Shown here piece by piece: positions 45,840-54,882 of a stretch of 64,000 bases of DNA (positions are counted from its first letter, which is position 1; the number at the start of each line of letters is the position of its first letter). A program made the position numbers and the translations under genes. The notes under the pieces were generated by a model that saw nothing but the letters and a program-made list of their open reading frames with translations, made no database searches and was not told the origin of the DNA. This DNA comes from Prevotellaceae bacterium (GTDB lineage: Bacteria > Bacteroidota > Bacteroidia > Bacteroidales > Bacteroidaceae). The stretch covers positions 1-64,000 of the forward strand of contig QAML01000091.1 of the NCBI GenBank assembly GCA_003150315.1, in the 5' to 3' direction.

Positions 45840-45896
45840 ATCCTCTTTGAAAGGGGAGAATAAAACAGATTAATAACTTAAAAAATATACAGACTT

Positions 45897-46361
45897 ATGG
45901 CTTATATGTCCCAAGAGGGCTACGACAAAATGGTGGCCGAACTAAGACACATGGAAACAGTTGACCGTCCTGCGGCATCGGAGGCGATTGCAGAGGCACG
46001 CGACAAAGGCGATCTCTCGGAAAACAGCGAATATGATGCTGCAAAGGAAGCTCAAGCCATGCTTGAGATGAAAATAAACAAACTGAAGGCTGCTCTTGCA
46101 AGTGCAAAAATCATAGATCCCAAGAAACTTTCCACCGACACGGTTCAGATTCTCTCCACTGTGGAAATGGAGAATGTCAAGAACAAGGCACGCATGAAAT
46201 ATACCATAGTTAGCGAAAGCGAAGCCAATCTTCGTGAGGGCAAGATTTCGTCTCAAACTCCCGTTGCCCAAGGTTTGCTCGGACACAAGGTTGGCGATGT
46301 GGTTGACATCAAAATTCCGCAAGGCGTTGTGCAGCTTAAAATCGTGAACATCTCAATCTAA
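45897..46361 (+). CDS. greA: Transcription elongation factor GreA
   Basis: The 154-residue factor rescues backtracked RNA polymerase by stimulating transcript cleavage. The N-terminal antiparallel coiled coil (about 1-75) bears the acidic tip GDLSENSEY with Asp39 and Glu42. The C-terminal FKBP-like domain binds polymerase (GLLGHKVGDVVDIKIPQG). Normal length. It is followed 6 bases later by a HIT gene. Confidence 0.95.
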   Translation: MAYMSQEGYDKMVAELRHMETVDRPAASEAIAEARDKGDLSENSEYDAAKEAQAMLEMKINKLKAALASAKIIDPKKLSTDTVQILSTVEMENVKNKARMKYTIVSESEANLREGKISSQTPVAQGLLGHKVGDVVDIKIPQGVVQLKIVNISI

Positions 46362-46367
46362 ACAAAA

Positions 46368-46766
46368 ATGGCAGGAATATTTGCTAAAATTGCCGCCGGC
46401 GAAATACCTTCATACAAGGTTGCGGCAAACGAGGAGTTCTATGCTTTTCTCGACATCAATCCTATGGTGATGGGACATACTCTTGTTATTCCGCGCCGTG
46501 AGGAAGATTATATTTTTGATTTGAGCGATGACGAACTGGCACGCATGATTGTATTCGCAAAACATGTGGCTGTGGCATTGAAAAAAGCTTTCCCGTGCAA
46601 GAAAGTGGGAATGGCTGTGCTGGGACTTGAAGTGGCTCATGCGCATATCCACCTTATTCCCATGCAAAGCGAAAAGGACATGGATTTCCACCGCGAAAAA
46701 CTCTGTCCGAAGCCCGAAGAAATGAAAGAGGCTGCCGAAAAAATCAGCGCGTACTTCGAGATTTGA
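46368..46766 (+). CDS. HIT family hydrolase
   Basis: The 132-residue protein has the histidine triad HAHIHL (91-96). The N-terminal CIFCKI metal motif of many HIT proteins is absent (it reads GIFAKIAAG). Members hydrolyse or transfer nucleotides from purine nucleoside phosphoramidates or dinucleotides. It is probably cotranscribed with greA. Confidence 0.93.
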   Translation: MAGIFAKIAAGEIPSYKVAANEEFYAFLDINPMVMGHTLVIPRREEDYIFDLSDDELARMIVFAKHVAVALKKAFPCKKVGMAVLGLEVAHAHIHLIPMQSEKDMDFHREKLCPKPEEMKEAAEKISAYFEI

Positions 46767-46789
46767 TAGATAACTATAATTGGAAATAA

Positions 46790-46824
46790 AAGCAGACTTG
46801 CTTTCGGGCAGGTTTGCTTTTTTG
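46790..46824 (+). terminator. Intrinsic terminator after the HIT gene
   Basis: AAAGCAGACTTGC pairs with GCAGGTTTGCTTT over 13 positions (two wobble pairs) and is followed by T residues. It closes the greA-HIT unit. Confidence 0.85.
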
Positions 46825-46910
46825 TTTTTATGTGGTGTGATTCCGAAGGGTAGGGAAGCGTATTTCCCGGTTTTGTTTGTAGCTTTTTGAAGCGCAAATA
46901 TATGCACGAA

Positions 46911-47036
46911 AAAAACACATGGTTTATCGTGAAAAATACAAGGCACTTATTTTAAAATATGTGCCTTATGTTTTAAAATATATGGCTTGTATTTTTGGGC
47001 TTTTGCAATATGGTTTGTTTCAATAACTTACGAAAC
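46911..47036 (+). repeat. CPE copy I
   Basis: Outer element ACACATGGTTTATCGT, then g, inverted g and inverted s half-units (46937-46996), then a diverged right flank ending CAATAACTTACGAAAC. In the flank frame the core is g, inverted g, inverted s, opposite to copy A. Confidence 0.92.
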
Positions 47037-47178
47037 CCGAAAAAAAGCCGTTTTCCTGCACGTTTTTTCGAGTGTAAATTGGGCGTTTCGGGATGTTTGT
47101 GTCGCTTTTAGTGTTGTTATTCTTGCAAAGCAGAATATAAAAGCGGATATTGGCGGCATATTTCTCGCATTTTATGAC

Positions 47179-47186
47179 TAATTTTG
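47179..47186 (+). promoter_or_regulatory. Probable -7 box for the nucleoside gate protein gene
   Basis: TAATTTTG matches TAnnTTTG. It overlaps the upstream in-frame ATG at 47184, which supports ATG 47214 as the true start. Confidence 0.55.
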
Positions 47187-47213
47187 CAACTATTATATAT
47201 TTATAGTTGCAAT

Positions 47214-48446
47214 ATGGTGCTGAACTATATTTGGATAGCCTTTTTTGTGATAGCTTTCGCCGTGGCTTTGGTGAAACTTTTGTTTTTTGGCGACACAGGA
47301 GTGTTTCCCGAGATAATGAATTCCACTTTCACAACTGCCAAGACGGCTTTTGAAATTTCGCTGGGGCTTACCGGTGTGCTTTCCCTATGGTTGGGTGTGA
47401 TGAAGATAGGTGAGAGGGGAGGATTGGTCCAGGCTCTGTCTCGCGCTCTCTATCCTGTTTTCAGTAAACTCTTTCCCGATATTCCCAAGGGTCATCCTGC
47501 GGTGGGCAACATCTTTATGAATATTGCCGCAAACATGCTTGGTCTCGACAATGCCGCCACTCCGCTCGGACTGAAAGCCATGGAGAGACTTCAGGAATTG
47601 AACCCTAAAAAAGATACAGCCACCAATCCCATGATTATGTTCCTTGTACTAAACACGAGCGGGCTTACCATTGTGCCGGTTGGGGTTATGGTCTATCGTG
47701 CACAGCTTGGCGCGGCTCAGCCCACGGATGTGTTCGTTCCCATATTGCTTGCCACATTCGTTGCAACGCTTGTTGGAATAATAGTCACGAGCATTTACCA
47801 GAAGATAAACCTGTTTAACAAAACCTTGCTGCTTACTCTCGGCGGCGCGTGCGTGTTTTTTGCACTCATAATCTGGGGATTTTCAAATCTCGACAAGGCT
47901 TCCATGGATTTGGTGGGAACTTCGGCTGCCAACATACTTCTGTTTTCCATTATAATAGCTTTCATTCTCGTGGGAGTGAGAAAAAAGGTAAATGTTTACG
48001 ATGCTTTTATAGAAGGAGCCAAAGGTGGTTTTGAAACAGCGGTGAGAATTATTCCTTATCTCGTGGCAATACTTGTGGGCATAGGCGTTTTTCGCGCTGC
48101 AGGTGCCATGGACTGGATAATTGACGGCATAGAGTGGGTGGCAGTTCGGTTTGGCGCAAACACAGACTGGATTGGAGCCATACCCACAGCCATTATGAAA
48201 CCATTGAGTGGTAGCGGCGCGAGAGGAATGATGGTTGACTGCATGACCACATACGGCGTGGATTCGTTCACGGGGCGTTTGAGCTGTCTTTTCCAGGGTT
48301 CCACCGACACCACGTTCTATATTCTTGCGGTTTACTTCGGTAGCGTGGGAATAAAATACACACGCCACGCCGTGGCTTGCGGACTTATTGCCGACGTAGC
48401 GGGGACTCTTGCGGCAATAGCCATATGCTATATGTTTTTCGGGTAA
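47214..48446 (+). CDS. Nucleoside recognition (gate) domain membrane protein, SpmA-SpmB-like fusion
   Basis: The protein is 410 residues from ATG 47214. About ten membrane helices are arranged as two gate domains (first near 50-200 with NIFMNIAANMLGLDNAATPL, second near 275-400 with AIMKPLSGSGARGMMVD). This matches a fusion of Bacillus SpmA and SpmB types, common in Bacteroidota, which do not sporulate. The transported or bound substrate is not established. The flippase gene follows after 25 bases. Confidence 0.88.
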   Translation: MVLNYIWIAFFVIAFAVALVKLLFFGDTGVFPEIMNSTFTTAKTAFEISLGLTGVLSLWLGVMKIGERGGLVQALSRALYPVFSKLFPDIPKGHPAVGNIFMNIAANMLGLDNAATPLGLKAMERLQELNPKKDTATNPMIMFLVLNTSGLTIVPVGVMVYRAQLGAAQPTDVFVPILLATFVATLVGIIVTSIYQKINLFNKTLLLTLGGACVFFALIIWGFSNLDKASMDLVGTSAANILLFSIIIAFILVGVRKKVNVYDAFIEGAKGGFETAVRIIPYLVAILVGIGVFRAAGAMDWIIDGIEWVAVRFGANTDWIGAIPTAIMKPLSGSGARGMMVDCMTTYGVDSFTGRLSCLFQGSTDTTFYILAVYFGSVGIKYTRHAVACGLIADVAGTLAAIAICYMFFG

Positions 48447-48471
48447 TATATTATTGTAAACAACATAAATC

Positions 48472-49977
48472 ATGGCAAATCTTAAGACGCTGTTCAAGGA
48501 CACAGCCCTTTACGGCATGAGCAGCATTGTGGGAAGGTTTCTCAATTACCTTCTCGTTCCGTTATATACAGCCAAGATAGCTGCTTCATCGGGTGGTTAC
48601 GGAGTCATAACCAATGTATACGCATACACCGCGCTTCTGCTCGTTATTCTGACGTTCGGCATGGAAACGACGTTCTTTCGTTTTGTGAACAAAGAGGGTG
48701 CAAACCCCATGCGAACCTATTCCACGGTTCTCATAATGGTTGGCAGTGTGGCGTTGCTCTTTGTTGCTCTTGTCCTGGCGTTCATAAATCCGGTTTCGTC
48801 CTTTATGGGCTATTCCGCTCACGAGGAATATGTGGCTGTAATGGCTGCGTGTGTGGCTATTGACGCTTTCCAGTGCATTCCGTTCGCTTATCTGAGATAC
48901 AAACACAGACCTTGGAAGTTCGTAGCCCTGAAAATGTTGTTCATTGTGCTTAACATTACGCTCAACATAGTATATTTCGTGGTTCTTCCGGCAATGTATT
49001 CCAATCCTTCAACCCATGGTTTTGCGGCTTCGGTATATGATCCTAACGTCGGAGTGGGTTATGTTTTCCGTTTGAACCTTTTCTGCACGGCAATAATCAC
49101 TTTCTTTTTTTGGAAAGAGCTTACCGGTTTTCGCTGGGTGTTCGATAAAATTCTCTTTCGCAAGATGTTGTCGTATTCATGGCCTATTCTTCTTTTGGGA
49201 ATCACGGGAATTTTGAACCAGACTGCCGACAAGATTCTGTTCCCCATAGTTTCGCCGGGAGCCGAAGGGCATGTGCAGCTCGGAATATACGGCGCGGCGG
49301 CAAAGATAGCCATGATAATGGCTATGATAACCCAGGCGTTCCGCTACGCATACGAACCATTTGTGTTTGGAAGTGCCAAGGAAAAAGGTTCGAGAGACAC
49401 GTATGCCAAGGCAATGAAGTATTTCATTATTTTCACCCTTCTTGCTTATCTCGTGGTGGTGGGCTATCTCGATGTTCTCAAATATATAATAGGACGGGAC
49501 TATTGGGAAGGACTGAAAGTGGTGCCTGTGGTAATGGCTGCCGAAATTATGATGGGCGTTTACTTTAATCTTTCGTTCTGGTACAAACTTATCGACAAAA
49601 CCATCTATGGTGCGTGGTTTTCCGGCGTAGGTTGCGTGGTGCTTGTGCTTATTAATGTGCTTTTAATACCCAAGTACGGCTACATGGCTTGCGCCTGGGC
49701 AGGCGTGGCAGGCTATGGAACCGCAATGCTTCTGTCATATTTTGTGGGACAAAAGAAATATCCAATTAACTATCCCCTGAAATCCATAACGGTATATATA
49801 TGTATAGCCGCATTGTTCACAGCCATAATGTTATATACGCCGCAATCGCTCCCGAAAGCATTGCGCCTGGGCATAAACACGTTGCTGATAATATTGTTTG
49901 TGGCGCACATTATACATTATGACTTTCCGATTTCAAGTCTTCCTGTCATAGGCAGACACTTCAGGAAAAGAAATTAA
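48472..49977 (+). CDS. Polysaccharide biosynthesis/flippase family protein (Wzx/PST-like)
   Basis: The 501-residue protein is predicted to have 12-14 membrane helices, with the usual family start (LFKDTALYGMSSIVGRFLNYLLVPLYT) shown by positions 7-33. It belongs to the MOP superfamily that flips lipid-linked sugars or lipid intermediates across the inner membrane. No sugar-assembly genes are adjacent, so the cargo is unknown. It is not embedded in an O-antigen locus. Confidence 0.88.
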   Translation: MANLKTLFKDTALYGMSSIVGRFLNYLLVPLYTAKIAASSGGYGVITNVYAYTALLLVILTFGMETTFFRFVNKEGANPMRTYSTVLIMVGSVALLFVALVLAFINPVSSFMGYSAHEEYVAVMAACVAIDAFQCIPFAYLRYKHRPWKFVALKMLFIVLNITLNIVYFVVLPAMYSNPSTHGFAASVYDPNVGVGYVFRLNLFCTAIITFFFWKELTGFRWVFDKILFRKMLSYSWPILLLGITGILNQTADKILFPIVSPGAEGHVQLGIYGAAAKIAMIMAMITQAFRYAYEPFVFGSAKEKGSRDTYAKAMKYFIIFTLLAYLVVVGYLDVLKYIIGRDYWEGLKVVPVVMAAEIMMGVYFNLSFWYKLIDKTIYGAWFSGVGCVVLVLINVLLIPKYGYMACAWAGVAGYGTAMLLSYFVGQKKYPINYPLKSITVYICIAALFTAIMLYTPQSLPKALRLGINTLLIILFVAHIIHYDFPISSLPVIGRHFRKRN

Positions 49978-50035
49978 CGGACATTGGTTTTCGTGTCGCC
50001 GAAAGCCGTAAATTTGGCGTTTTCTGGCATGTATG

Positions 50036-50165
50036 AAAAAACACATGGCTTATCGCAAAAAATACAAGGCACTTATTTCAAAATAAGTGCCTTGTATTTT
50101 AAAATATATGGCTTGTATTTTTCCGCTTTATAACTATGTGAGCCACAATAACTTACAAAAACTTC
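50036..50165 (+). repeat. CPE copy J
   Basis: Outer element ACACATGGCTTATCGC, identical to copy A, then g, inverted g and inverted s half-units (50061-50121), then right flank ending CACAATAACTTACAAAAAC. With the same outer parts as copy A but a reversed core, it is the clearest evidence for core inversion. Confidence 0.95.
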
Positions 50166-50370
50166 GAAAAAGGGCGTAAAATAGTGATATTCAAATACTT
50201 GCTGTTTTTCATGTCAAAGTGCGCTTTTGGGGACTATGGAAAGGCTTTTGACTCAAGCGTTATGCGTGTCCGCATTTTGCTGCCGCTGTTCATGAAAACC
50301 CGGAGATTTCGGCTTTTGCTCCGTGTGCACCAAATGTTATATGCCCAAAATCGGCGGTTATCGGGTTAAA
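50166..50370. other. Gene-free stretch
   Basis: Between copy J and the argS promoter I see no convincing ORF or structure. A 61-codon frame here has no recognisable features. Confidence 0.4.
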
Positions 50371-50375
50371 ATGCT

Positions 50376-50383
50376 TAATTTTG
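50376..50383 (+). promoter_or_regulatory. Probable -7 box for argS
   Basis: TAATTTTG matches TAnnTTTG, 43 bases before the argS ATG. Confidence 0.55.
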
Positions 50384-50425
50384 CAGACTATTACGTAATG
50401 TGTGGAAATATAAGTATATAAGGAT

Positions 50426-52243
50426 ATGAAAATCGAACAAAATATATCGTCTGCCGCAGCCGAGGCGGTGAAGGCACTTTATGGCGTGGAGCCTAAGGAA
50501 GACATGATTCAACTTCAGAAAACCAAACGCGAATTTGAGGGTTCGCTGACGCTTGTGGTTTTCCCGCTTTTGAGAGTGTCGAAAAAGAAACCCGAGGACA
50601 CTGCAACCGAAATAGGCGAGTATCTGTTGAAAAACTGTAATGCCGTGGACAAATACAATGTTGTCAAAGGTTTTCTCAATCTTTGTGTCTCCGCTGACAG
50701 TTGGACGGATTTGCTCAACACCATTGACTCAGACGAAAACTACGGAATACACAAACCCGATGCGGATGCTCCGCTGTGGATGATAGAATATTCCTCGCCA
50801 AATACCAACAAACCGCTCCACCTGGGGCATGTGAGAAACAATCTTCTTGGTTGGGCAGTGGCAAACATTGAAGAAGCCTGCGGCAAAAAGGTTGTGAAAA
50901 CAAATATAGTGAACGATCGCGGCATTCATATATGCAAGTCCATGCTTGCATGGCTCAAATGGGGCAACGGAGAGACTCCTCAAAGTTCCGGAAAGAAAGG
51001 CGACCATCTCATAGGCGATTATTACGTTTTGTTTGACAAACATTATCGTGAGGAAGTGGCGGAACTTTCAAAGAAATATGTTTCCGAAGGAATGGGAGAG
51101 GAAGAAGCCAAAGAAAAAGCGGAACGTGAAGCACCGCTCATCAAAGAAGCTCATGAAATGCTCGTGAAATGGGAGCAGGGAGACAAAGATGTCCGCGCTC
51201 TTTGGAGAAAAATGAACGAATGGGTCTATGCCGGATTTAATGAAACTTATAAGGCTCTCGGCGTAAGCTTTGACAAGATATATTACGAGAGTGATACTTA
51301 TCTCGTGGGCAAGGAACTTGTGAACGAAGGCTTGAAGAAAGGTTTGTTTTTCCGTAAAGAGGACGGCAGTGTTTGGGCTGACCTCACAAAAGACGGTCTT
51401 GACGAAAAACTTCTCATACGCAGCGACGGCACTTCGGTTTACATGACTCAGGACATAGGCACTGCAAAACTCCGCTATCAGGATTTCCCCATAAATAAAA
51501 TGATATACGTTGTGGGCAATGAGCAGGATTATCATTTCAAAGTGCTTTCAATTCTTCTCGATCGCCTTGGTTTTGAATGGGGAAAGAGTCTTGTTCATTT
51601 CTCATACGGAATGGTTAATCTTCCCAACGGTAAAATGAAAAGCCGCGAGGGAACGGTTGTCGATGCCGACGAACTTGTGGAGGAAATGGTGCTGACAGCA
51701 CGCCGCACAAGTGAGGAACTCGGAAAATTCAAAGATGTTCCCGAAGATGAGAAAAACGAAACGGCAAGAATCGTGGGGCTTGGCGCATTGAAATATTTCC
51801 TTCTCAAAGTTGACGCACGCAAGAATATTCTTTTCAATCCCGAAGAGAGCATCGATTTTAACGGAAACACCGGTCCTTTCATACAATATACTTATGCCCG
51901 CATACGCTCCGTATTGCGCAAAGCTGCAGGCGACGGACTGAAAATAACCGGTCCCGTGGCTGCGGGAACGCCTATAAACGAAAAAGAGAGCATTCTAATA
52001 CAAACTCTCGCCGATTTCGATGCCACCGTGAAGGAAGCCGGAGAAAACATGAACCCGAGCGGAATAGCCAATTACTGTTACGAACTCGTGAAAGCCTATA
52101 ATCAGTTCTATCATGACTATTCCATTTTGCGCGAAGAGAATGCCGGCGTAAAACACATGCGTCTTGTGCTTTCTGCAAATGTGGCAAAAGTCATAAGCGA
52201 AGGCATGAAACTTCTCGGCATTGAGATGCCGGAAAGAATGTAA
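50426..52243 (+). CDS. argS: Arginyl-tRNA synthetase
   Basis: The 605-residue class I synthetase charges tRNA-Arg. It has an N-terminal Add1 domain (about 1-85), the HIGH element as HLGH (in NKPLHLGHVRNN) and GTSVYMTQDIGTA. The KMSKS-equivalent loop is MKSREGTVVD, in the region typical of ArgS. The C-terminal DALR helical anticodon domain begins near residue 480 (GPFIQYTYARIRSVL) and ends with GMKLLGIEMPERM, a family hallmark. Confidence 0.97.
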   Translation: MKIEQNISSAAAEAVKALYGVEPKEDMIQLQKTKREFEGSLTLVVFPLLRVSKKKPEDTATEIGEYLLKNCNAVDKYNVVKGFLNLCVSADSWTDLLNTIDSDENYGIHKPDADAPLWMIEYSSPNTNKPLHLGHVRNNLLGWAVANIEEACGKKVVKTNIVNDRGIHICKSMLAWLKWGNGETPQSSGKKGDHLIGDYYVLFDKHYREEVAELSKKYVSEGMGEEEAKEKAEREAPLIKEAHEMLVKWEQGDKDVRALWRKMNEWVYAGFNETYKALGVSFDKIYYESDTYLVGKELVNEGLKKGLFFRKEDGSVWADLTKDGLDEKLLIRSDGTSVYMTQDIGTAKLRYQDFPINKMIYVVGNEQDYHFKVLSILLDRLGFEWGKSLVHFSYGMVNLPNGKMKSREGTVVDADELVEEMVLTARRTSEELGKFKDVPEDEKNETARIVGLGALKYFLLKVDARKNILFNPEESIDFNGNTGPFIQYTYARIRSVLRKAAGDGLKITGPVAAGTPINEKESILIQTLADFDATVKEAGENMNPSGIANYCYELVKAYNQFYHDYSILREENAGVKHMRLVLSANVAKVISEGMKLLGIEMPERM

Positions 52244-52256
52244 CAAGCATAAAAAC

Positions 52257-52303
52257 AAAAAAGTGTGGTCTCCGGCAAAAAGTAAAGAGGCTGCACTTTT
52301 TTT
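52257..52303 (+). terminator. Intrinsic terminator after argS
   Basis: AAAGTGTGGTCTC pairs with GAGGCTGCACTTT over 13 positions (with wobble pairs), followed by a T run. It starts about 14 bases after the argS stop. Confidence 0.85.
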
Positions 52304-52354
52304 GAATTTCGTTTCCCGAGAAAATAAAGAAGTAAATATCCGAAAGAGTTTGAA

Positions 52355-52990
52355 ATGTCGCGCAAAAAACAGAAATTCTATGTAGTTTGGGCAGGACACA
52401 ATCCCGGGATTTATACTTCTTGGGAAGACTGCAAACGCGAGACAGACCATTTTGACGGTGCGCGTTTCAAATCGTTTGCCACCGAAGAAGAAGCGAAACA
52501 CGAGTTCATGCTCGGAACTCCTTCTGAGCGCAGCGCGGAAGTTAAAGAATATGCCCGGCAAAACGCAGTTTCTCTGCCGCAAGGCATAGAAGAACGCGCA
52601 CTTGCCGTCGATGCCGCATGTTCGGGTAATCCCGGAAAAATGGAATACCGTGGAGTGTTTTTGCAGAACCGGAGAGAAATATTTCATTACGGTCCTGTTT
52701 GGGGAACAAACAATATAGGCGAGTTTCTTGCCATAGTCCATGCGCTTGCTCTCCTGAAGCAGAAAGGATTGGACATGCCTGTTTATTCCGACAGCCGAAA
52801 TGCCATTCTTTGGGTGAAAAAGAAACAGTGTCGCACCAAACTTGAGCGCAACGCAAAGACAGAAGAATTGTTCAAACTCATTTACCGCGCCGAACAATGG
52901 CTGAAAAATAACAGATACACCACGAAAATAATAAAATGGGAAACGTCGGAATTGGGAGAGATTCCCGCAGATTTCGGACGAAAACATTAA
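52355..52990 (+). CDS. rnhA: Ribonuclease HI with viroplasmin domain
   Basis: The 211-residue protein has an N-terminal viroplasmin/RNase H1 hybrid-binding domain (about 5-52, KFYVVWAGHNPGIYTSWEDC) and a C-terminal RNase HI fold with the acidic catalytic residues: Asp in LAVDAACSGNPG, Glu in IGEFLAIVHA, Asp in VYSDSRNAI and Asp in IPADFGR. It cleaves RNA in RNA-DNA hybrids. The domain pair is typical of Bacteroidota and eukaryote-like RNase H1. Confidence 0.93.
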   Translation: MSRKKQKFYVVWAGHNPGIYTSWEDCKRETDHFDGARFKSFATEEEAKHEFMLGTPSERSAEVKEYARQNAVSLPQGIEERALAVDAACSGNPGKMEYRGVFLQNRREIFHYGPVWGTNNIGEFLAIVHALALLKQKGLDMPVYSDSRNAILWVKKKQCRTKLERNAKTEELFKLIYRAEQWLKNNRYTTKIIKWETSELGEIPADFGRKH

Positions 52991-53021
52991 AAACAAAACG
53001 AATAATCCACCTCACAAGATA

Positions 53022-54857
53022 ATGAAAGAGTTTCTTAAAGTTCTTGCCAACTATGTTCTGCCCTACAAAAAATACCTTGTAGGTTCGTTGCTTTTTAATT
53101 TGCTTTCCGCCATGTTGAACGTGTTTTCATTCATGTCCATAATTCCGATGCTTCAAATGCTTTTCGGAATAGAAAAGACACAGTATCATTTTATTCCGTG
53201 GGACACAGCCGGCGAAAGCCTTAAAAATATATTGGTAAACAACTTCTATTACTACACAACGGTTCTCATAAACCAGTACGGGGCTTCCACAACACTTTTA
53301 ATGATTGGTTTGTTTCTTGTAACAGCCACGTTTCTGAAAACAGGAAGCTATTTTGCGTCTGCGGCAATTATGGTGCCCATGCGAACAGGCATTGTCAGAG
53401 ACATAAGGATTAAGGTTTATCACAAAATACTTGCTCTTCCGCTTTCGTTCTTCTCAGACGAAAGAAAAGGAGACATAATAGCCCGCATGAGCGGCGACGT
53501 TAACGAAATAGAGAACTCCGTAACCGGTTCTTTAGAGATGTTGATTAAGAATCCAATCCTTTTAGTTTGTTATTTCTCTGTTCTTATTTATACAAGCTGG
53601 CAACTGACGTTGTTCACAATCATTGTGCTCCCGGTTATGGGCTGGGCAATGGGCAGGATAGGGCGAAAGTTGAAAGCCAAGTCGCTTTACGCTCAAAACA
53701 AATGGAGTGAAACAATGGCGCAACTCGAAGAAACTCTCGGCGGAATGCGAATAATCAAGGCTTTCACGGCAGAAAGGAAAATGAACGAGCGTTTTGACAG
53801 CTGCACAAACAATTATCGCCATGCAGCCACCAAGGTTGCGGTGCGCCAAGCCTCGGCTCATCCGGTCAGCGAGTTTCTTGGCACGGTGCTTATAGTACTT
53901 GTTTTGTGGTATGGGGGAACTCTTATTTTTTCCAAGCATTCTCCCATCGATGCTCCGACGTTTATTTTCTACATGGTAATACTTTACAGCATCATACAAC
54001 CCTTGAAGGATTTTGCCAAAGCGTCGTACAACATTCCCAAAGGCATGGCATCGGTGGAACGTGTGAACAAAATTCTGAATGCAGCCAATCCCATAAGCGA
54101 GGCATCGGATGCCAAGGAGATTAAAGGGCTTAAGGATGAAATTTCGTTCAATGACGTGCATTTTGCATACAAGAACGGCGGCGAGGTGCTTCATGGAGTT
54201 TCGCTCAAGATAAAGAGAGGACAAACCATAGCTATTGTGGGGCAGAGCGGATCGGGAAAGTCCACACTCGTTGACCTTTTGCCGCGTTATCATGACGTTA
54301 CGGGAGGAAGCATAACCATTGACGGCACCGACATAAGGGACTTGAAGATTGCCGACCTCCGTGGCATTATCGGCAATGTGAATCAGGAAGCAATTCTTTT
54401 CAATGACACTTTCTTCAACAACATAGCTTTCGGCGTTAAGAGTGCCACAATGGAAGAAGTTGTCGAGGCTGCGAAAATAGCAAATGCCCACGAGTTTATC
54501 ATGGAAAGCGAAAACGGTTATCAGACAACGGTTGGCGATCGCGGCTGCAGGCTTTCGGGCGGACAGAGACAGCGTGTGAGCATTGCCAGAGCCATTCTGA
54601 AAAATCCGGATATCCTTATTCTCGACGAGGCAACCTCTGCTCTCGACACCGAAAGCGAGCGTCTTGTTCAAGAAGCCCTTGAAAGGCTGATGAAAACCCG
54701 CACAACCATTGCCATAGCCCACAGACTTTCCACCATAAAGAACTCCGACGAGATTTGTGTGCTTCACGAGGGGCGCATAGTGGAGCGCGGCACTCACGAC
54801 GAGCTTTTGGCTAAAAACGGATACTATAAGCGTCTTAACGATATGCAGCAACTTTAA
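53022..54857 (+). CDS. ABC exporter, MsbA-like (fused membrane and ATPase domains)
   Basis: The 611-residue half-transporter has six membrane helices (about 15-330) and a nucleotide-binding domain with Walker A GQSGSGKST, Q-loop NVNQEAILFND, signature LSGGQRQRVS, Walker B ILILDEATSALD and switch His (IAHRLSTI). Such proteins export lipid A precursors or other lipids as homodimers. The next gene, 25 bases on, encodes a membrane sulfatase-fold transferase, suggesting a joint role in envelope lipid modification (inference). Confidence 0.92.
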   Translation: MKEFLKVLANYVLPYKKYLVGSLLFNLLSAMLNVFSFMSIIPMLQMLFGIEKTQYHFIPWDTAGESLKNILVNNFYYYTTVLINQYGASTTLLMIGLFLVTATFLKTGSYFASAAIMVPMRTGIVRDIRIKVYHKILALPLSFFSDERKGDIIARMSGDVNEIENSVTGSLEMLIKNPILLVCYFSVLIYTSWQLTLFTIIVLPVMGWAMGRIGRKLKAKSLYAQNKWSETMAQLEETLGGMRIIKAFTAERKMNERFDSCTNNYRHAATKVAVRQASAHPVSEFLGTVLIVLVLWYGGTLIFSKHSPIDAPTFIFYMVILYSIIQPLKDFAKASYNIPKGMASVERVNKILNAANPISEASDAKEIKGLKDEISFNDVHFAYKNGGEVLHGVSLKIKRGQTIAIVGQSGSGKSTLVDLLPRYHDVTGGSITIDGTDIRDLKIADLRGIIGNVNQEAILFNDTFFNNIAFGVKSATMEEVVEAAKIANAHEFIMESENGYQTTVGDRGCRLSGGQRQRVSIARAILKNPDILILDEATSALDTESERLVQEALERLMKTRTTIAIAHRLSTIKNSDEICVLHEGRIVERGTHDELLAKNGYYKRLNDMQQL

Positions 54858-54882
54858 GCCGGTTGCCTAAATCATTTTTGAT

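Noticed and set aside
53562-54851. Minus-strand open frame of 429 codons opposite the ABC exporter
   Set aside because: Antisense shadow; the plus strand carries complete Walker A, signature and Walker B motifs.
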